Below, in pieces: positions 42,519 through 50,711 of a DNA stretch of 64,000 nucleotides (positions are counted from its first letter, which is position 1; the number at the start of each line of letters is the position of its first letter). Source of the stretch: Methanocorpusculaceae archaeon UBA425 (GTDB lineage Archaea > Halobacteriota > Methanomicrobia > Methanomicrobiales > Methanocorpusculaceae); NCBI GenBank assembly GCA_002506085.1, contig DAWV01000005.1:172377-236376 (forward strand), read 5' to 3'. A program made the translations under genes and the position numbers. The notes beneath the pieces were generated by a model. That model saw nothing but the letters and a program-made list of their open reading frames with translations, did no database searches and was not told where the DNA came from.

Positions 42519-43228
42519 TGATCCGGGAACATTTCGCGTATCGGGAAACGATTACGACGATTCTCGCCGATGATGCTTTGCATATTGAAGCCGCAAAGGA
42601 GGGGATGATAGCAGCACGGTGCGATTTAGAGGAATACCTCTTATCCGATTCTTTTTTTCAGATTAGTTATGATCCTGTGCAGATTTTGAACGATGCCCCG
42701 GAAATCGTAAAACATATGTCCGAGGCTTCGCTCGAAGCGAACGTCGGTCCGATGGCCTCGGTTGCCGCCTCAATTGGCTGGGCAGGGATTCGTTCAATGC
42801 AGAACGCCGGCGCTGGATTCGGTCTTATCGATAACGGGGGGGATATTGTGCTTTTTTCAGACAGGGTTCTGCATGTCGGCATCTATGCGGGATCGGCCCC
42901 TTCGTCGGGAAAGTATGCATTTATTATTCCTCCGCAAAAGGAAATTCTGGGCATCTGTACGTCCTCTGCGACTGTAGGCCCTTCAGTGTCGTTCGGAATA
43001 GCGGATTCGGTTACCTGTTTTTCCAATAATCCTGCAAAGGCAGATGCCTGGGCGACCGGTCTTTGTAACGTCCTCACGCCGGAAAACTTTTCAGAGGTCA
43101 TGCTCTTGCTGAAAAACTCATCAGTAACCGCCGTATATGCGGTGATTGGCGAGTGGATTGGCGAGTGGGGGGATTTGCCGGCTATCATACCGGCTGATGT
43201 CAGCTATGATCTGATCACGAAGGGTTAG
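42518..43228 (+). CDS. UPF0280 family protein
   Basis: The 236-residue protein starts IREHFAYRETITTILADD and has GPMASVAASIGWAGI and GAGFGLIDNGGDIVLFSD, the pattern of the UPF0280 family distantly related to ApbE flavin transferases. Function is unproven; in methanogens it co-occurs with the homocysteine-forming sulfurtransferase, here through a one-base overlap with the NIL-ferredoxin. A role in that pathway, for example in cofactor maturation, is inference. Its 3' end overlaps a convergent gene by four bases. Confidence 0.85.
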   Translation: MIREHFAYRETITTILADDALHIEAAKEGMIAARCDLEEYLLSDSFFQISYDPVQILNDAPEIVKHMSEASLEANVGPMASVAASIGWAGIRSMQNAGAGFGLIDNGGDIVLFSDRVLHVGIYAGSAPSSGKYAFIIPPQKEILGICTSSATVGPSVSFGIADSVTCFSNNPAKADAWATGLCNVLTPENFSEVMLLLKNSSVTAVYAVIGEWIGEWGDLPAIIPADVSYDLITKG

Positions 43229-43632
43229 GCGCAGTAATCTTTTGCGTACCTAACGGCCTGATCATAAGCCCCGGGGCCGGAAAACGCAGCAAGGAACTTT
43301 TCCCCATTCCAGACTGCTATGAAGAAAAGTTCGGATTTTGTATCAAAACCAAACACGATTTCCGCAAGTTCCACGGTATCGATTTTGATTCCCATGATAA
43401 GCCGGGATGAAGGCTCGAGTAAGAGCAGTTCGTAGATATCAGGTTTTGGCTCCTCATCGAATGCGTAGAGATATGCCTGCAGGGCATTGGTAAGGTCGGA
43501 TGTACAGAGGCGCAGTGCCTTCTCCGTCGGGAGTTCACGGAGAAGTACCGCGAGTTTCAGATCGTCATCTTCCGATGCTTCGTAGAGTTCATCTGCAAGA
43601 GCTTCGAGTCTGATGTCAGGGGGCTGTACCAT
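43225..43632 (-). CDS. Hypothetical acidic protein
   Basis: I prefer ATG 43632, giving 135 residues from MVQPPDIRLEALADELYE; the frame is open to 43701 but that start would overlap the divergent HTH gene. The sequence is acidic with LLREL, LTNALQAYLYAFDEEPKPD and ELLLLEPSSRLIMGIK, alpha/beta in appearance, with no membrane segment or known motif. I do not recognise the family. It converges with the UPF0280 gene. Confidence 0.6.
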   Translation of the reverse strand: MVQPPDIRLEALADELYEASEDDDLKLAVLLRELPTEKALRLCTSDLTNALQAYLYAFDEEPKPDIYELLLLEPSSRLIMGIKIDTVELAEIVFGFDTKSELFFIAVWNGEKFLAAFSGPGAYDQAVRYAKDYCA

Positions 43633-43699
43633 AAATATACTCTGTTTGGTTGCGTGAATCAATAAAGTATAATGTCTCTCTCCTCCTATCTGATAGGAC

Positions 43700-43969
43700 A
43701 TGAGAAACGAGGACGTGGACTGGAGTCTATTTCACCTGATTCCGGAAAACGAAACACGAACGATATCCGAACTCGTGGAAAAATCCGGCTTTTCAAGAGA
43801 CGAGGTCGTATCCTCTCTTGCAAGACTGGAAAAAAACCGCCTCATCCAGGTGGCGGGAGAAATGGTCCATGCTCTCTCAATCAATGACATGTTCATATTG
43901 AACGAAGTCTGTAACAGCGCCGAATCAGATATCTATATCGAAAACGGCATTATCAAGGTAAGAAAATGA
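43700..43969 (+). CDS. Small winged-helix DNA-binding protein
   Basis: The 89-residue protein has a single winged helix-turn-helix: RTISELVEKSGFSRDEVVSSLARLEKNRLIQVAGEM, as in MarR/ArsR-type domains, followed by a short C-terminal extension. It overlaps the Trm56 gene by four bases. The same domain is often found fused to or beside tRNA enzymes in archaea, so DNA or RNA could be its ligand. Confidence 0.75.
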   Translation: MRNEDVDWSLFHLIPENETRTISELVEKSGFSRDEVVSSLARLEKNRLIQVAGEMVHALSINDMFILNEVCNSAESDIYIENGIIKVRK

Positions 43970-44532
43970 ATCTCAAACCAGTATCCTATATTCTCCGAAT
44001 AGGTCACCGTCCGGAGCGGGACCAGCGTGTAACCACCCATGTAGGGCTGAGTTCCCGCGCTCTCGGTGCAAGCGGCATGTATCTCGCTGCAGACGATGCA
44101 AAAGTCGCAGAAAGTATCAATGATGTTGCCAATAGATTCGGGGGCACCTATTTCTGCGAAAATAATGTCAAATGGAAGTCATGCATCAACCAGTTTAAAA
44201 GGGAGGGGGGAAAAGTTGTCCACCTCACCATGTATGGACTGAAACTCCAGGATGTCATCGCCGAAATAAGAAAAGAGGAAAAAGTCCTGATTGTCGTTGG
44301 AGCGGAAAAAGTTCCAGGTGATATGTATGGAATGGCTGACTACAATGTAGCGGTCGCAAATCAGCCCCATTCGGAAATATCCGCCCTTGCTCTTTGTCTG
44401 GACCATCTCTATGAAGGGAGGGAACTTGACCTTGACTTCCCCAATGCTGAACTTGAAGTCCTTCCGACAAAGGTTGGCAAGACCACCATCAAACACGATC
44501 ACGAGCACGAAACCGATTCCGAAATCACATGA
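43966..44532 (+). CDS. trm56: tRNA (cytidine-56-2'-O)-methyltransferase
   Basis: The 188-residue SPOUT methyltransferase begins VSYILRIGHRPERDQRVTTHVGLSSRALGA, a signature of aTrm56, and has LIVVGAEKVPGDMYGMADYNVAVANQPHSEISALA, the knotted SAM-binding C-terminal part. It methylates C56 in the T loop of archaeal tRNAs. It overlaps its neighbours on both sides (HTH gene and ATP-grasp gene), giving a tightly coupled cluster that continues to TFE. Confidence 0.94.
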   Translation: MNLKPVSYILRIGHRPERDQRVTTHVGLSSRALGASGMYLAADDAKVAESINDVANRFGGTYFCENNVKWKSCINQFKREGGKVVHLTMYGLKLQDVIAEIRKEEKVLIVVGAEKVPGDMYGMADYNVAVANQPHSEISALALCLDHLYEGRELDLDFPNAELEVLPTKVGKTTIKHDHEHETDSEIT

Positions 44533-45602
44533 AGAGAGTTCTTGTTGCCGGATACACGACCCGCCATGTTGCCGCCTCCGCAGCCCGTGCGGGTTATGAG
44601 GTCTATGCAGTAGACCATTTCTGCGATCAGGACCTTATCTGGTGCACGAAGGATCATCTCGCTTTTGACGAAGTAGATGAACTGCCGTTTGCGATTTCCG
44701 AGATGCTGGAGAAATACAACATTGATTATGTTGTGACGACTTCATGTGCTGAACTTCTTGATGTCAAAAACAGGCTTGGAACGCCGGCTTCCATCGCAGA
44801 ACGCTTCATGGACAAGGGAAAGACGCAGGAGTTCTTCGAGGAAATCGGCGTACCGGTTCCCCGCCGGCTTGGTCCGGGAGAGTATCCCGCGATGATGAAG
44901 ACCCTTTCCGGTGCGGGAGGCTGGAGAAATGCGGTCGTCCATTCCGATGCCGAATATCAGGCCTGGGAAGAGTATGTAGATTATCTTCCCAGTATGGCGC
45001 AGCAGCCAATCGACGGCCAGCCCGCGAGTGTATCCTGTCTCGGGACCGGACACTCGGCCATGGCTCTATGCGCAAATGAACAGATTCTCCGCGGAGGGAA
45101 TGAATGTGCGTTCGCCTTTTCCGGCTCGCTTACTCCATGCAGACATCATCTTGCAGACCGCATGATGGATCTTGCGGAAAAAATCGTGGCGAAAAGCGGC
45201 TGTGTCGGGTCTGTCGGGGTGGATTTTGTTTTGACCGATGACGAGGTTTATGCGATTGAAATAAATCCCCGGTTCCAGGGGACTGTTGAAACGGTTGAGA
45301 CCGCGCTGGGAATTAACCTGTTTTCCCTCCATGTCGATGCCTGCAGAGGCATCCTGCCGGAACACAGACCAGAGCCAAAGTGTTTTGCAGTCCGAAAAAT
45401 CCTTGCGGCACCCAGAGATCTCACAATCAGAGAAGAGATGTCTTCACTGAAAGAGGAGATTACCGACATCCCGCATCCGGGAACATTCTTTGAAAAAGGC
45501 GAAGTTGTGTTTTCTGTAACCGGGTCTGGTATGACACGGGATAGTGCATTTGCCTCTCTGGACAAACATATTAAGGATGCGCTCCTACTAATAAAGGAAT
45601 GA
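44529..45602 (+). CDS. ATP-grasp family carboligase of unknown substrate
   Basis: The 357-residue protein has an N-terminal preATP-grasp Rossmann domain (KRVLVAGYTTRHVAASAARAGYEVYAVD) and an ATP-grasp core with MKTLSGAGGWRNAVV, CVGSVGVDFVLTDDEVYAIEINPRFQGT (metal-binding E/N) and a C-terminal domain. It resembles COG2232-type predicted ligases related to biotin carboxylase. The substrate is not evident. MfnD of methanofuran synthesis is also an ATP-grasp ligase, but this protein is longer and I do not see reason to equate them. Confidence 0.7.
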   Translation: MKRVLVAGYTTRHVAASAARAGYEVYAVDHFCDQDLIWCTKDHLAFDEVDELPFAISEMLEKYNIDYVVTTSCAELLDVKNRLGTPASIAERFMDKGKTQEFFEEIGVPVPRRLGPGEYPAMMKTLSGAGGWRNAVVHSDAEYQAWEEYVDYLPSMAQQPIDGQPASVSCLGTGHSAMALCANEQILRGGNECAFAFSGSLTPCRHHLADRMMDLAEKIVAKSGCVGSVGVDFVLTDDEVYAIEINPRFQGTVETVETALGINLFSLHVDACRGILPEHRPEPKCFAVRKILAAPRDLTIREEMSSLKEEITDIPHPGTFFEKGEVVFSVTGSGMTRDSAFASLDKHIKDALLLIKE

Positions 45603-46234
45603 CCGTCATCACAGAAGAAGAACTCGGGAATCCGGCAATTCATCAATATTTATTCAAACTTGTCGGAGCTGAGGGGCTCGAATTACTTCACCGCTGGTCT
45701 AATCCGGAATACTCACACCGCTGGCTGGAGGCAAAACTCGGCAACGCTGAAGTGAAAGATACGGATAAGGCACGCTTTCTTGCGGAGACACGCCTCGAAA
45801 ATGCCGACCTGAGTGCTGTGGAGCGAAGTGATGAGGAAATCGCGGATATTACCGGGATTAACTTAAATTCCGTTCGTCACACGCTCTATAATTTATACGA
45901 GCACCGTCTTGCGGAGTACCGCAGAATCAAGAACAATGAAACAGGGTGGCTTACGTATCTCTGGGTAATGCGTATGGACCATCTAAAGGACGTTCTCCGC
46001 AGCGAAATGGAGGTTGCAGTGGGAAAATTATCCGCCCGTCTGAGATATGACGAGACAAACGACTTTTATCAGTGCAAAAACTGCGGTATTACGACGACCT
46101 TCAATGCTGCAATGAATACCAACTTCGCCTGCCCTCAGTGCGGGAGTATGCTTGAGCATTTCGATGATGAACTGCTTGTAACCGCACTCAGAAAACGTGT
46201 CGAAAAAATGCAGACGGCACTTGAGAATGCCTGA
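45599..46234 (+). CDS. tfe: Transcription factor E, alpha subunit
   Basis: The 211-residue protein has an N-terminal winged helix and a C-terminal zinc ribbon (CKNC near 161 and CPQCG near 178) joined by a helix, as in archaeal TFE. The SDEEIADITGINLNSVRHTLYNLYEHRLAEYRR stretch is the diagnostic winged helix. The N-terminus carries an extra 25-30 residue segment (HRWSNPEYSHRWLEAK...) before it. TFE stabilises the open promoter complex. Its start overlaps the ATP-grasp stop, and the HD gene overlaps its own stop. Confidence 0.93.
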   Translation: MTVITEEELGNPAIHQYLFKLVGAEGLELLHRWSNPEYSHRWLEAKLGNAEVKDTDKARFLAETRLENADLSAVERSDEEIADITGINLNSVRHTLYNLYEHRLAEYRRIKNNETGWLTYLWVMRMDHLKDVLRSEMEVAVGKLSARLRYDETNDFYQCKNCGITTTFNAAMNTNFACPQCGSMLEHFDDELLVTALRKRVEKMQTALENA

Positions 46235-46706
46235 ATACCAAAATACTCTTTTTAAAGTCGGGTGTGATGCCGGCGTTGTAGCGCATTGTAAAAAAGTTGC
46301 CGGAGTCTCTGCCCGTTACGGCGGGAAATCCATTGACAAAGATCTCATCCATGCAGGGTCCCTGATGCATGATATCGGCAGGTCGGTGACACATTCAATA
46401 AGACATGCAGGTATTGGTGCGGATATCTGTCGTAAGCTGAATGTTTCGAGCGAAATTACGGATATCGTCGAGCGGCACACCGGAGCAGGGCTCTCCGAGG
46501 ACGAAGCGGTTCTTCTGGGACTTCCGCCAAAACCGGCAATTCCGGAAACACTCGAGGAGAAAATCGTTGCTCACGCAGATAATCTCGTCAAAGGTACCCG
46601 CGAGATATCCATTTATGAGCGGATGATGCTGATTGCAGATCTGCCCCCCCGTTCGAAGAAAAATATCTGGCGTCTTGCGATGGAAGTTGAACTACTCGCC
46701 GATTGA
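46227..46706 (+). CDS. HD-domain phosphohydrolase (TIGR00295-like)
   Basis: From ATG 46227, eight bases inside the TFE stop, the product is 159 residues. Metal ligands of the HD superfamily are visible: CDAGVVAHC (His), SLMHDIGRS (HD) and HAGIGADI and ERHTGAGL later, plus AHADNLVKG (Asp). It should be a metal-dependent phosphohydrolase, probably on nucleotides; a TIGR00295-type uncharacterised archaeal family is my best match. A longer frame from 46197 lies inside TFE and is rejected. Confidence 0.85.
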   Translation: MPEYQNTLFKVGCDAGVVAHCKKVAGVSARYGGKSIDKDLIHAGSLMHDIGRSVTHSIRHAGIGADICRKLNVSSEITDIVERHTGAGLSEDEAVLLGLPPKPAIPETLEEKIVAHADNLVKGTREISIYERMMLIADLPPRSKKNIWRLAMEVELLAD

Positions 46707-46872
46707 TACAAGAGAACCCGTTTTTAACCTATTTTCGGTCAGACAGTATTTCGCTTTCTTCCACAGACACTTTGGGATATGGGTTGCAAACAACTGGACC
46801 CGGATACGTTCAGAATAAAATTAAAATATCATCTCTGCACAATCTATTATTCCATCATAAAGAGAAAATTCT

Positions 46873-47319
46873 ATGAATCACACAGAAAAAGCAGTCAATA
46901 CATTTTCGCAGGGATTTAACTGTTCGCAGTCAGTGTTCTCGGCATTCTCCGATGAACTGGGTATCGATGAAAAGGCGGCGAAGAAAATCGGCGGCTGTTT
47001 CGGATCGGGGATGCGATGCGGCGAGGTTTGCGGCGCTGTTACCGGGGCGTTAATGGTTATCGGTCTGAAATATGGACACTGTAATGCAGAAGACACCAAG
47101 GCTAAAGCAGAAACAAACGAGAAAACGCTGGAGATGCTTAACGCGTTTAAAGCAGAGAACGGTTCAATCCTCTGCCGGGATCTGCTTGAATACGATTTAA
47201 GCAAACCGGAGGAGCTTATTCTCATCAGGGAGAAGTCCCTGTTTACCACGATTTGCCCGAAAATGGTCGCATCCGCGGTTGATATTCTGGATAAGAAGCT
47301 TGACGAATGGGAAGAGTAA
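46873..47319 (+). CDS. C_GCAxxG_C_C family redox protein
   Basis: The 148-residue protein shows the motif that names the family: FNCSQSVF, GCFGSGMRCGEVCGAVTGALMVIGL, then LCRDLLEYDL and TICPKMV. The five conserved cysteines suggest a redox or metal function; it is sometimes linked to selenium or Fe-S metabolism, but no reaction is established. Monocistronic with a 165-base upstream gap that is AT-rich near 46820-46870. Confidence 0.9.
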   Translation: MNHTEKAVNTFSQGFNCSQSVFSAFSDELGIDEKAAKKIGGCFGSGMRCGEVCGAVTGALMVIGLKYGHCNAEDTKAKAETNEKTLEMLNAFKAENGSILCRDLLEYDLSKPEELILIREKSLFTTICPKMVASAVDILDKKLDEWEE

Positions 47320-47372
47320 TTCCCATCGGCAACCCCTATTTCTAAATTCATCAACATCATATACTGTTCATC

Positions 47373-48623
47373 ATGTTATGGCATCCGCTTAATGTTGAGT
47401 CGTGGGTTTCGATGCGCCGCGGCTCAATATCCGATGTGAAAGAATCGGTTGAGACCATTATTCAAGACGTCCGTGAAAATGGCGATGCCGCTCTTTTTGC
47501 GCTGACTGAGAAGTTCGATAAGCAGAAACTAACCTCACTCCGGATTTCCAGGGAAGCAATCGATGCAGCATACGAGGCGGTTGACCCCGAGCTTGTTCAG
47601 GCACTTATTGAGGCCGAGGCACGCATCACCCGTTTCCATGAAATGCAGATGGATAAATCCCTGTGGCTTGAGGAGACGGAACCGGGCATTACGCTCGGTG
47701 TGAAGACGACGCCTCTTGACCGAGTGGGTGTGTACATCCCGGGCGGACGGGCGGCATATCCGTCTACGGTCCTTATGACCACGGTCGCGGCACGTGTCGC
47801 AGGCGTTCCGGAGATTGTGCTCTGCACGCCTCCGCCGGTCAATCCGCTGACACTTGTGGCACTTGATATCGGCGGGGTGACCGAAGCATACTCGGTTGGC
47901 GGTGCCCAGGCAATTGCTTCACTGGCTCTTGGAACAAAGACCATCCGTCCGGTGCAGAAAATCGTCGGACCAGGGAACGTCTATGTTACCCAGGCAAAGA
48001 TGATGCTCCGTGAATATGCGGAAATCGATTTCCCGGCGGGACCCAGTGAGATTGGCGTTCTGGCGGATGAATCGGCAAACCCGGCATTTATCGCGGCAGA
48101 TATCCTTGCTCAGGCAGAGCATGATCCAAATGCGGCCTGTGTTCTCGTGACGTCTGCAAAGAATATTGCAGAAAAGGTTGGAGACGAAATTGAACGCCAG
48201 GCGAAAAACGCCCCTCGGAAAGAGATTATAGAAAAGGCACTCGCCCACTCAGGATACGTGATTGCGGATTCTCTTAATGAGGCAATCGAACTGATGAACG
48301 AGATTGCTCCCGAGCATCTTTCGATTCAGACCGCAGACCCGCTTGCAACTCTGTCAAAGATCAAACATGCAGGTTCGATTTTCATCGGACCCTATACGCC
48401 GGTCGCCTGCGGAGATTATGCATCCGGAACAAACCATGTTCTCCCGACCGCCGGATACGCAAAAACCTACTCGGCACTGGATGTCCACCATTTCATGAAA
48501 AGGTCCCAGGTTCAGATGGTAACCAAAGAGGGGCTGGACACGATTGGTGATATCGTTGAGATTCTGGCAACGGCAGAGGGGCTTGCAGCCCACGCCGCGT
48601 CTGTGAGAATCCGGCGGGAATAA
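47373..48623 (+). CDS. hisD: Histidinol dehydrogenase
   Basis: The 416-residue enzyme shows LDRVGVYIPGGRAAYPSTVLM, VGGAQAIASLALGT, KIVGPGNVYVTQAKMML, DFPAGPSEIGVLAD and AEHDPNAACVLVT, the zinc-site and catalytic motifs of HisD. It oxidises histidinol to histidine in two steps. It is located 26 kb away from hisGAB in this window, showing that the pathway is split over several transcripts. The start ATG at 47373 has no strong ribosome-binding site and may be leaderless. Confidence 0.96.
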   Translation: MLWHPLNVESWVSMRRGSISDVKESVETIIQDVRENGDAALFALTEKFDKQKLTSLRISREAIDAAYEAVDPELVQALIEAEARITRFHEMQMDKSLWLEETEPGITLGVKTTPLDRVGVYIPGGRAAYPSTVLMTTVAARVAGVPEIVLCTPPPVNPLTLVALDIGGVTEAYSVGGAQAIASLALGTKTIRPVQKIVGPGNVYVTQAKMMLREYAEIDFPAGPSEIGVLADESANPAFIAADILAQAEHDPNAACVLVTSAKNIAEKVGDEIERQAKNAPRKEIIEKALAHSGYVIADSLNEAIELMNEIAPEHLSIQTADPLATLSKIKHAGSIFIGPYTPVACGDYASGTNHVLPTAGYAKTYSALDVHHFMKRSQVQMVTKEGLDTIGDIVEILATAEGLAAHAASVRIRRE

Positions 48624-48820
48624 AATAATTCACAATACTTTTTTTCATAGATTATATTGATACAAAAATACAGGAAAAATACAGACCTCCTACAGGATAC
48701 GGGTGAAGGGTTCAATAGTAACTAATCAAAAATGGCTGGATTCACAGATATTATCTCAGAAATACCTGCAAAAAATAGAATACATAAAAATAAGATTAAA
48801 AAATTATCCGGTATTTAGGT

Positions 48821-49399
48821 TTATTTCCTCTCGGGTTTCTGGTCGGACAGAACATCCTTTAGTTTGTCTTCGAGGAAGTCAAGACCCTTTTTGACATCTT
48901 CGATGGTCTTGCCGCCGGTAAGAATAATCTTTCCTGACGAGAAGAGCAGTGCCACAATCTTCGGATCCTGAACCCGGTAAACCAGACCTGGGAACTGTTC
49001 CGGCTCATACTCGATTGCTTCAAGCGAAAGGGTTGCAATAACACGATTTAGGTTGATAAACCGACCGATGTCATAGGAACAGACTATGTTTGTAACCGCA
49101 ACTCTTGGCACATCTAATATCTTGACGCCGGCTGCCTTCAGGGAGACGAGCACCTTTGCAAGTCCCTCCTCTAAACCTTCCTGATTTCTGATGCCGGTAA
49201 GCACCACTTTTCCAGAGGAAAAAATTAATGATGCCATTTTCGGATTGTCTATACGATATACTGCGCCGGGGAAACGTTTTGTATTGAGTTCACACCCGTC
49301 AATTTTTTCGGATATCTCAGCAAGATCAATCTCATCCGCAATTACGCCGGATGCTACGATATTTTCAATCTTGAGAGATGCGTATGTTTTCCCTTCCAT
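48821..49399 (-). CDS. tbp: TATA-box-binding protein (second copy)
   Basis: The 192-residue protein is a second full TBP: SLKIENIVASG, RFPGAVYRIDNPK and LIFSSGKVVLTGIR in repeat one, VTNIVCSYDIG, EYEPEQFPGLVYRVQDPK and LLFSSGKIILTGGK in repeat two. It ends with a charged KLKDVLSDQKPERK tail. Compared with the 38.3-kb copy the repeat-two core is nearly identical while repeat one and the tail differ, so promoter choice or partners may differ. Monocistronic. Confidence 0.96.
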   Translation of the reverse strand: MEGKTYASLKIENIVASGVIADEIDLAEISEKIDGCELNTKRFPGAVYRIDNPKMASLIFSSGKVVLTGIRNQEGLEEGLAKVLVSLKAAGVKILDVPRVAVTNIVCSYDIGRFINLNRVIATLSLEAIEYEPEQFPGLVYRVQDPKIVALLFSSGKIILTGGKTIEDVKKGLDFLEDKLKDVLSDQKPERK

Positions 49400-49461
49400 C
49401 CATATTTAATAGAGCATGGAGAAGCATAATACTTCGCGTTAGTTATGCCGGCGCTCCCGCG

Positions 49462-49490
49462 TTTATATACTATTACCCGGGACCCGGGTC
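49462..49490 (+). promoter_or_regulatory. TATA box followed by tandem CCCGGG palindrome
   Basis: TTTATATA (49462-49469) is followed six bases later by ACCCGGG-A-CCCGGGT (49475-49489), a near-perfect 15-base dyad that also contains the palindrome GACCCGGGTC (49481-49490). The dyad lies between a TATA box and the expected transcript start, a typical place for a repressor operator. The only gene-like sequence downstream before 49825 is the decayed fragment at 49627, so this may be the orphaned promoter of the lost gene. Confidence 0.4.
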
Positions 49491-49626
49491 AGGAACAACG
49501 GCAATAATTTAAGGAAGATAATGAGGGAAATACCCTCGAAAACAGATCTCACCACAAAATCAAAGAGGGTAAACCGGATAAGCAGTTAATGCCGTTATTT
49601 GATTTTTAATTACCGATTAGATGTTA

Positions 49627-49719
49627 GTCTAATCTTTGCCTTTATTACGCTGACATATGAGTGCGTCGGGAGAACCGCGATCAAAAAAGCACAACCTGAG
49701 TAAACTCATCCGCAAGCAA
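49627..49719 (+). pseudogene. 3' remnant of a paralogue of the 5TMR-LYT gene
   Basis: About 90 bases match the 3' end of the intact gene at 49825-50616. TATGAGTGCGTCGGGAGAAC is identical in both (49656 and 50554), and GAGTAAACTC and CCGCAAG also recur in order. Similarity extends upstream (TTTGC..TATT) and into the 3' flank (CCGGGAAAATA versus CCCGGAAAATA). Read in the gene's frame the copy encodes YECVGRTAIKK and then hits TAA because of a one-base insertion. No 5' part is visible, so this is the tail of an old tandem copy. Confidence 0.7.
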
Positions 49720-49793
49720 TTCTGCCATGAAAGGTTTGTCCGGGAAAATATCTCTCACAGAATAAAATAACTCATTTAAAATAAGGCTGGTCT

Positions 49794-49805
49794 CTATAAA
49801 TATAA
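49794..49805 (+). promoter_or_regulatory. TATA box of the 5TMR-LYT gene
   Basis: CTATAAATATAA lies 20-31 bases upstream of ATG 49825, which places the transcript start at or next to the start codon, consistent with a leaderless mRNA or use of the in-frame ATG at 49843. Confidence 0.5.
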
Positions 49806-49824
49806 TATATTATCAGAAAAGATT

Positions 49825-50616
49825 ATGTCGAAGGTCTTCTCAATGGCTGAAAATAAAGAAAAACATACGCAAAACACAAAAATCCTCGTATCGATTATTA
49901 TCGGGCTGGTGCTTGCTGCAATCCTCCTGGCTTATGATGTGGGCCTGTTTACCCTCGGCAAGGATACCTCCCAATATGCCATACTCATCCTTTTCCTTGC
50001 CCGTATAATTATTGCCTCAGTCATTCTCTATCTGTTTACAATTACCGGAGCCTTTAGGCGTCTGGTTTCCGGCGAAGCAAAACTTATAGACCTGGTCCTG
50101 ACAACTGTTCTGACTCTGGCAATCTCCCTTTATGGTAATTACGGCGGTGTTGAAGTGAACGGGGTTCTGGTTAACTTCCGTGACGTCGGCGTCATTCTCG
50201 CCGGGCTTTTAGGTGGTCCAATCGTAGGTCTGATAGTAGGTATTGTCAGCGGATTTCTGCGGTTCCTGCAGGGCGGAATCGTCGCTGTTCCCTGTATGAT
50301 AGGGACGACTCTGGCAGGTCTCCTCTCAGGTATTGCGATTCGTCTGTGGAAGGGAAAACTGACTGCGGTCCGTGCAATTATCATTGCATTGATCGTTGAA
50401 CTTCTGCATGTGATCGTCATATTCCCGATTTACGTATTAAGTATGGGAACGATGACCGTGGATCAGGTCCTGTCAACGATTGCATTTTGCGTGCCGGTAA
50501 TGTGTGTGGTCACTCCGCTTAGTGTTGCGATTTTTGCATGTATTGTGCGGAAATATGAGTGCGTCGGGAGAACTGCAATCGAAAAGTTAAGCTGGAGTAA
50601 ACTCACCCGCAAGTGA
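49825..50616 (+). CDS. Stand-alone 5TMR-LYT membrane sensor-like protein
   Basis: The 263-residue protein is almost wholly membrane-embedded, with about seven hydrophobic segments. The central part, YGNYGGVEVNGVLVNFRDVGVILAGLLGGPIVGLIVGIVSGFLRFLQGG, is the hallmark of the 5TM receptor domain of LytS/BtsS histidine kinases. Here no kinase, cyclase or other output domain is attached, and none is encoded next to it. It may be a transporter-like or ligand-sensing protein that works with a separate partner. ATG 49843 (MAENKEK) is an alternative start. A decayed copy lies just upstream. Confidence 0.82.
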   Translation: MSKVFSMAENKEKHTQNTKILVSIIIGLVLAAILLAYDVGLFTLGKDTSQYAILILFLARIIIASVILYLFTITGAFRRLVSGEAKLIDLVLTTVLTLAISLYGNYGGVEVNGVLVNFRDVGVILAGLLGGPIVGLIVGIVSGFLRFLQGGIVAVPCMIGTTLAGLLSGIAIRLWKGKLTAVRAIIIALIVELLHVIVIFPIYVLSMGTMTVDQVLSTIAFCVPVMCVVTPLSVAIFACIVRKYECVGRTAIEKLSWSKLTRK

Positions 50617-50711
50617 TGTGCCCGGAAAATAAACCATTACTGTTTCTTCTTTTTTTTGAAAAACATGAGTGAGCCCCAGGTATAATATCCTGGACGCCTT
50701 ATAGTTGAGAG

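Noticed and set aside
44529..45602. Calling the ATP-grasp gene mfnD
   Set aside because: MfnD is a shorter ATP-grasp protein as I recall it, and nothing in the neighbourhood concerns methanofuran.
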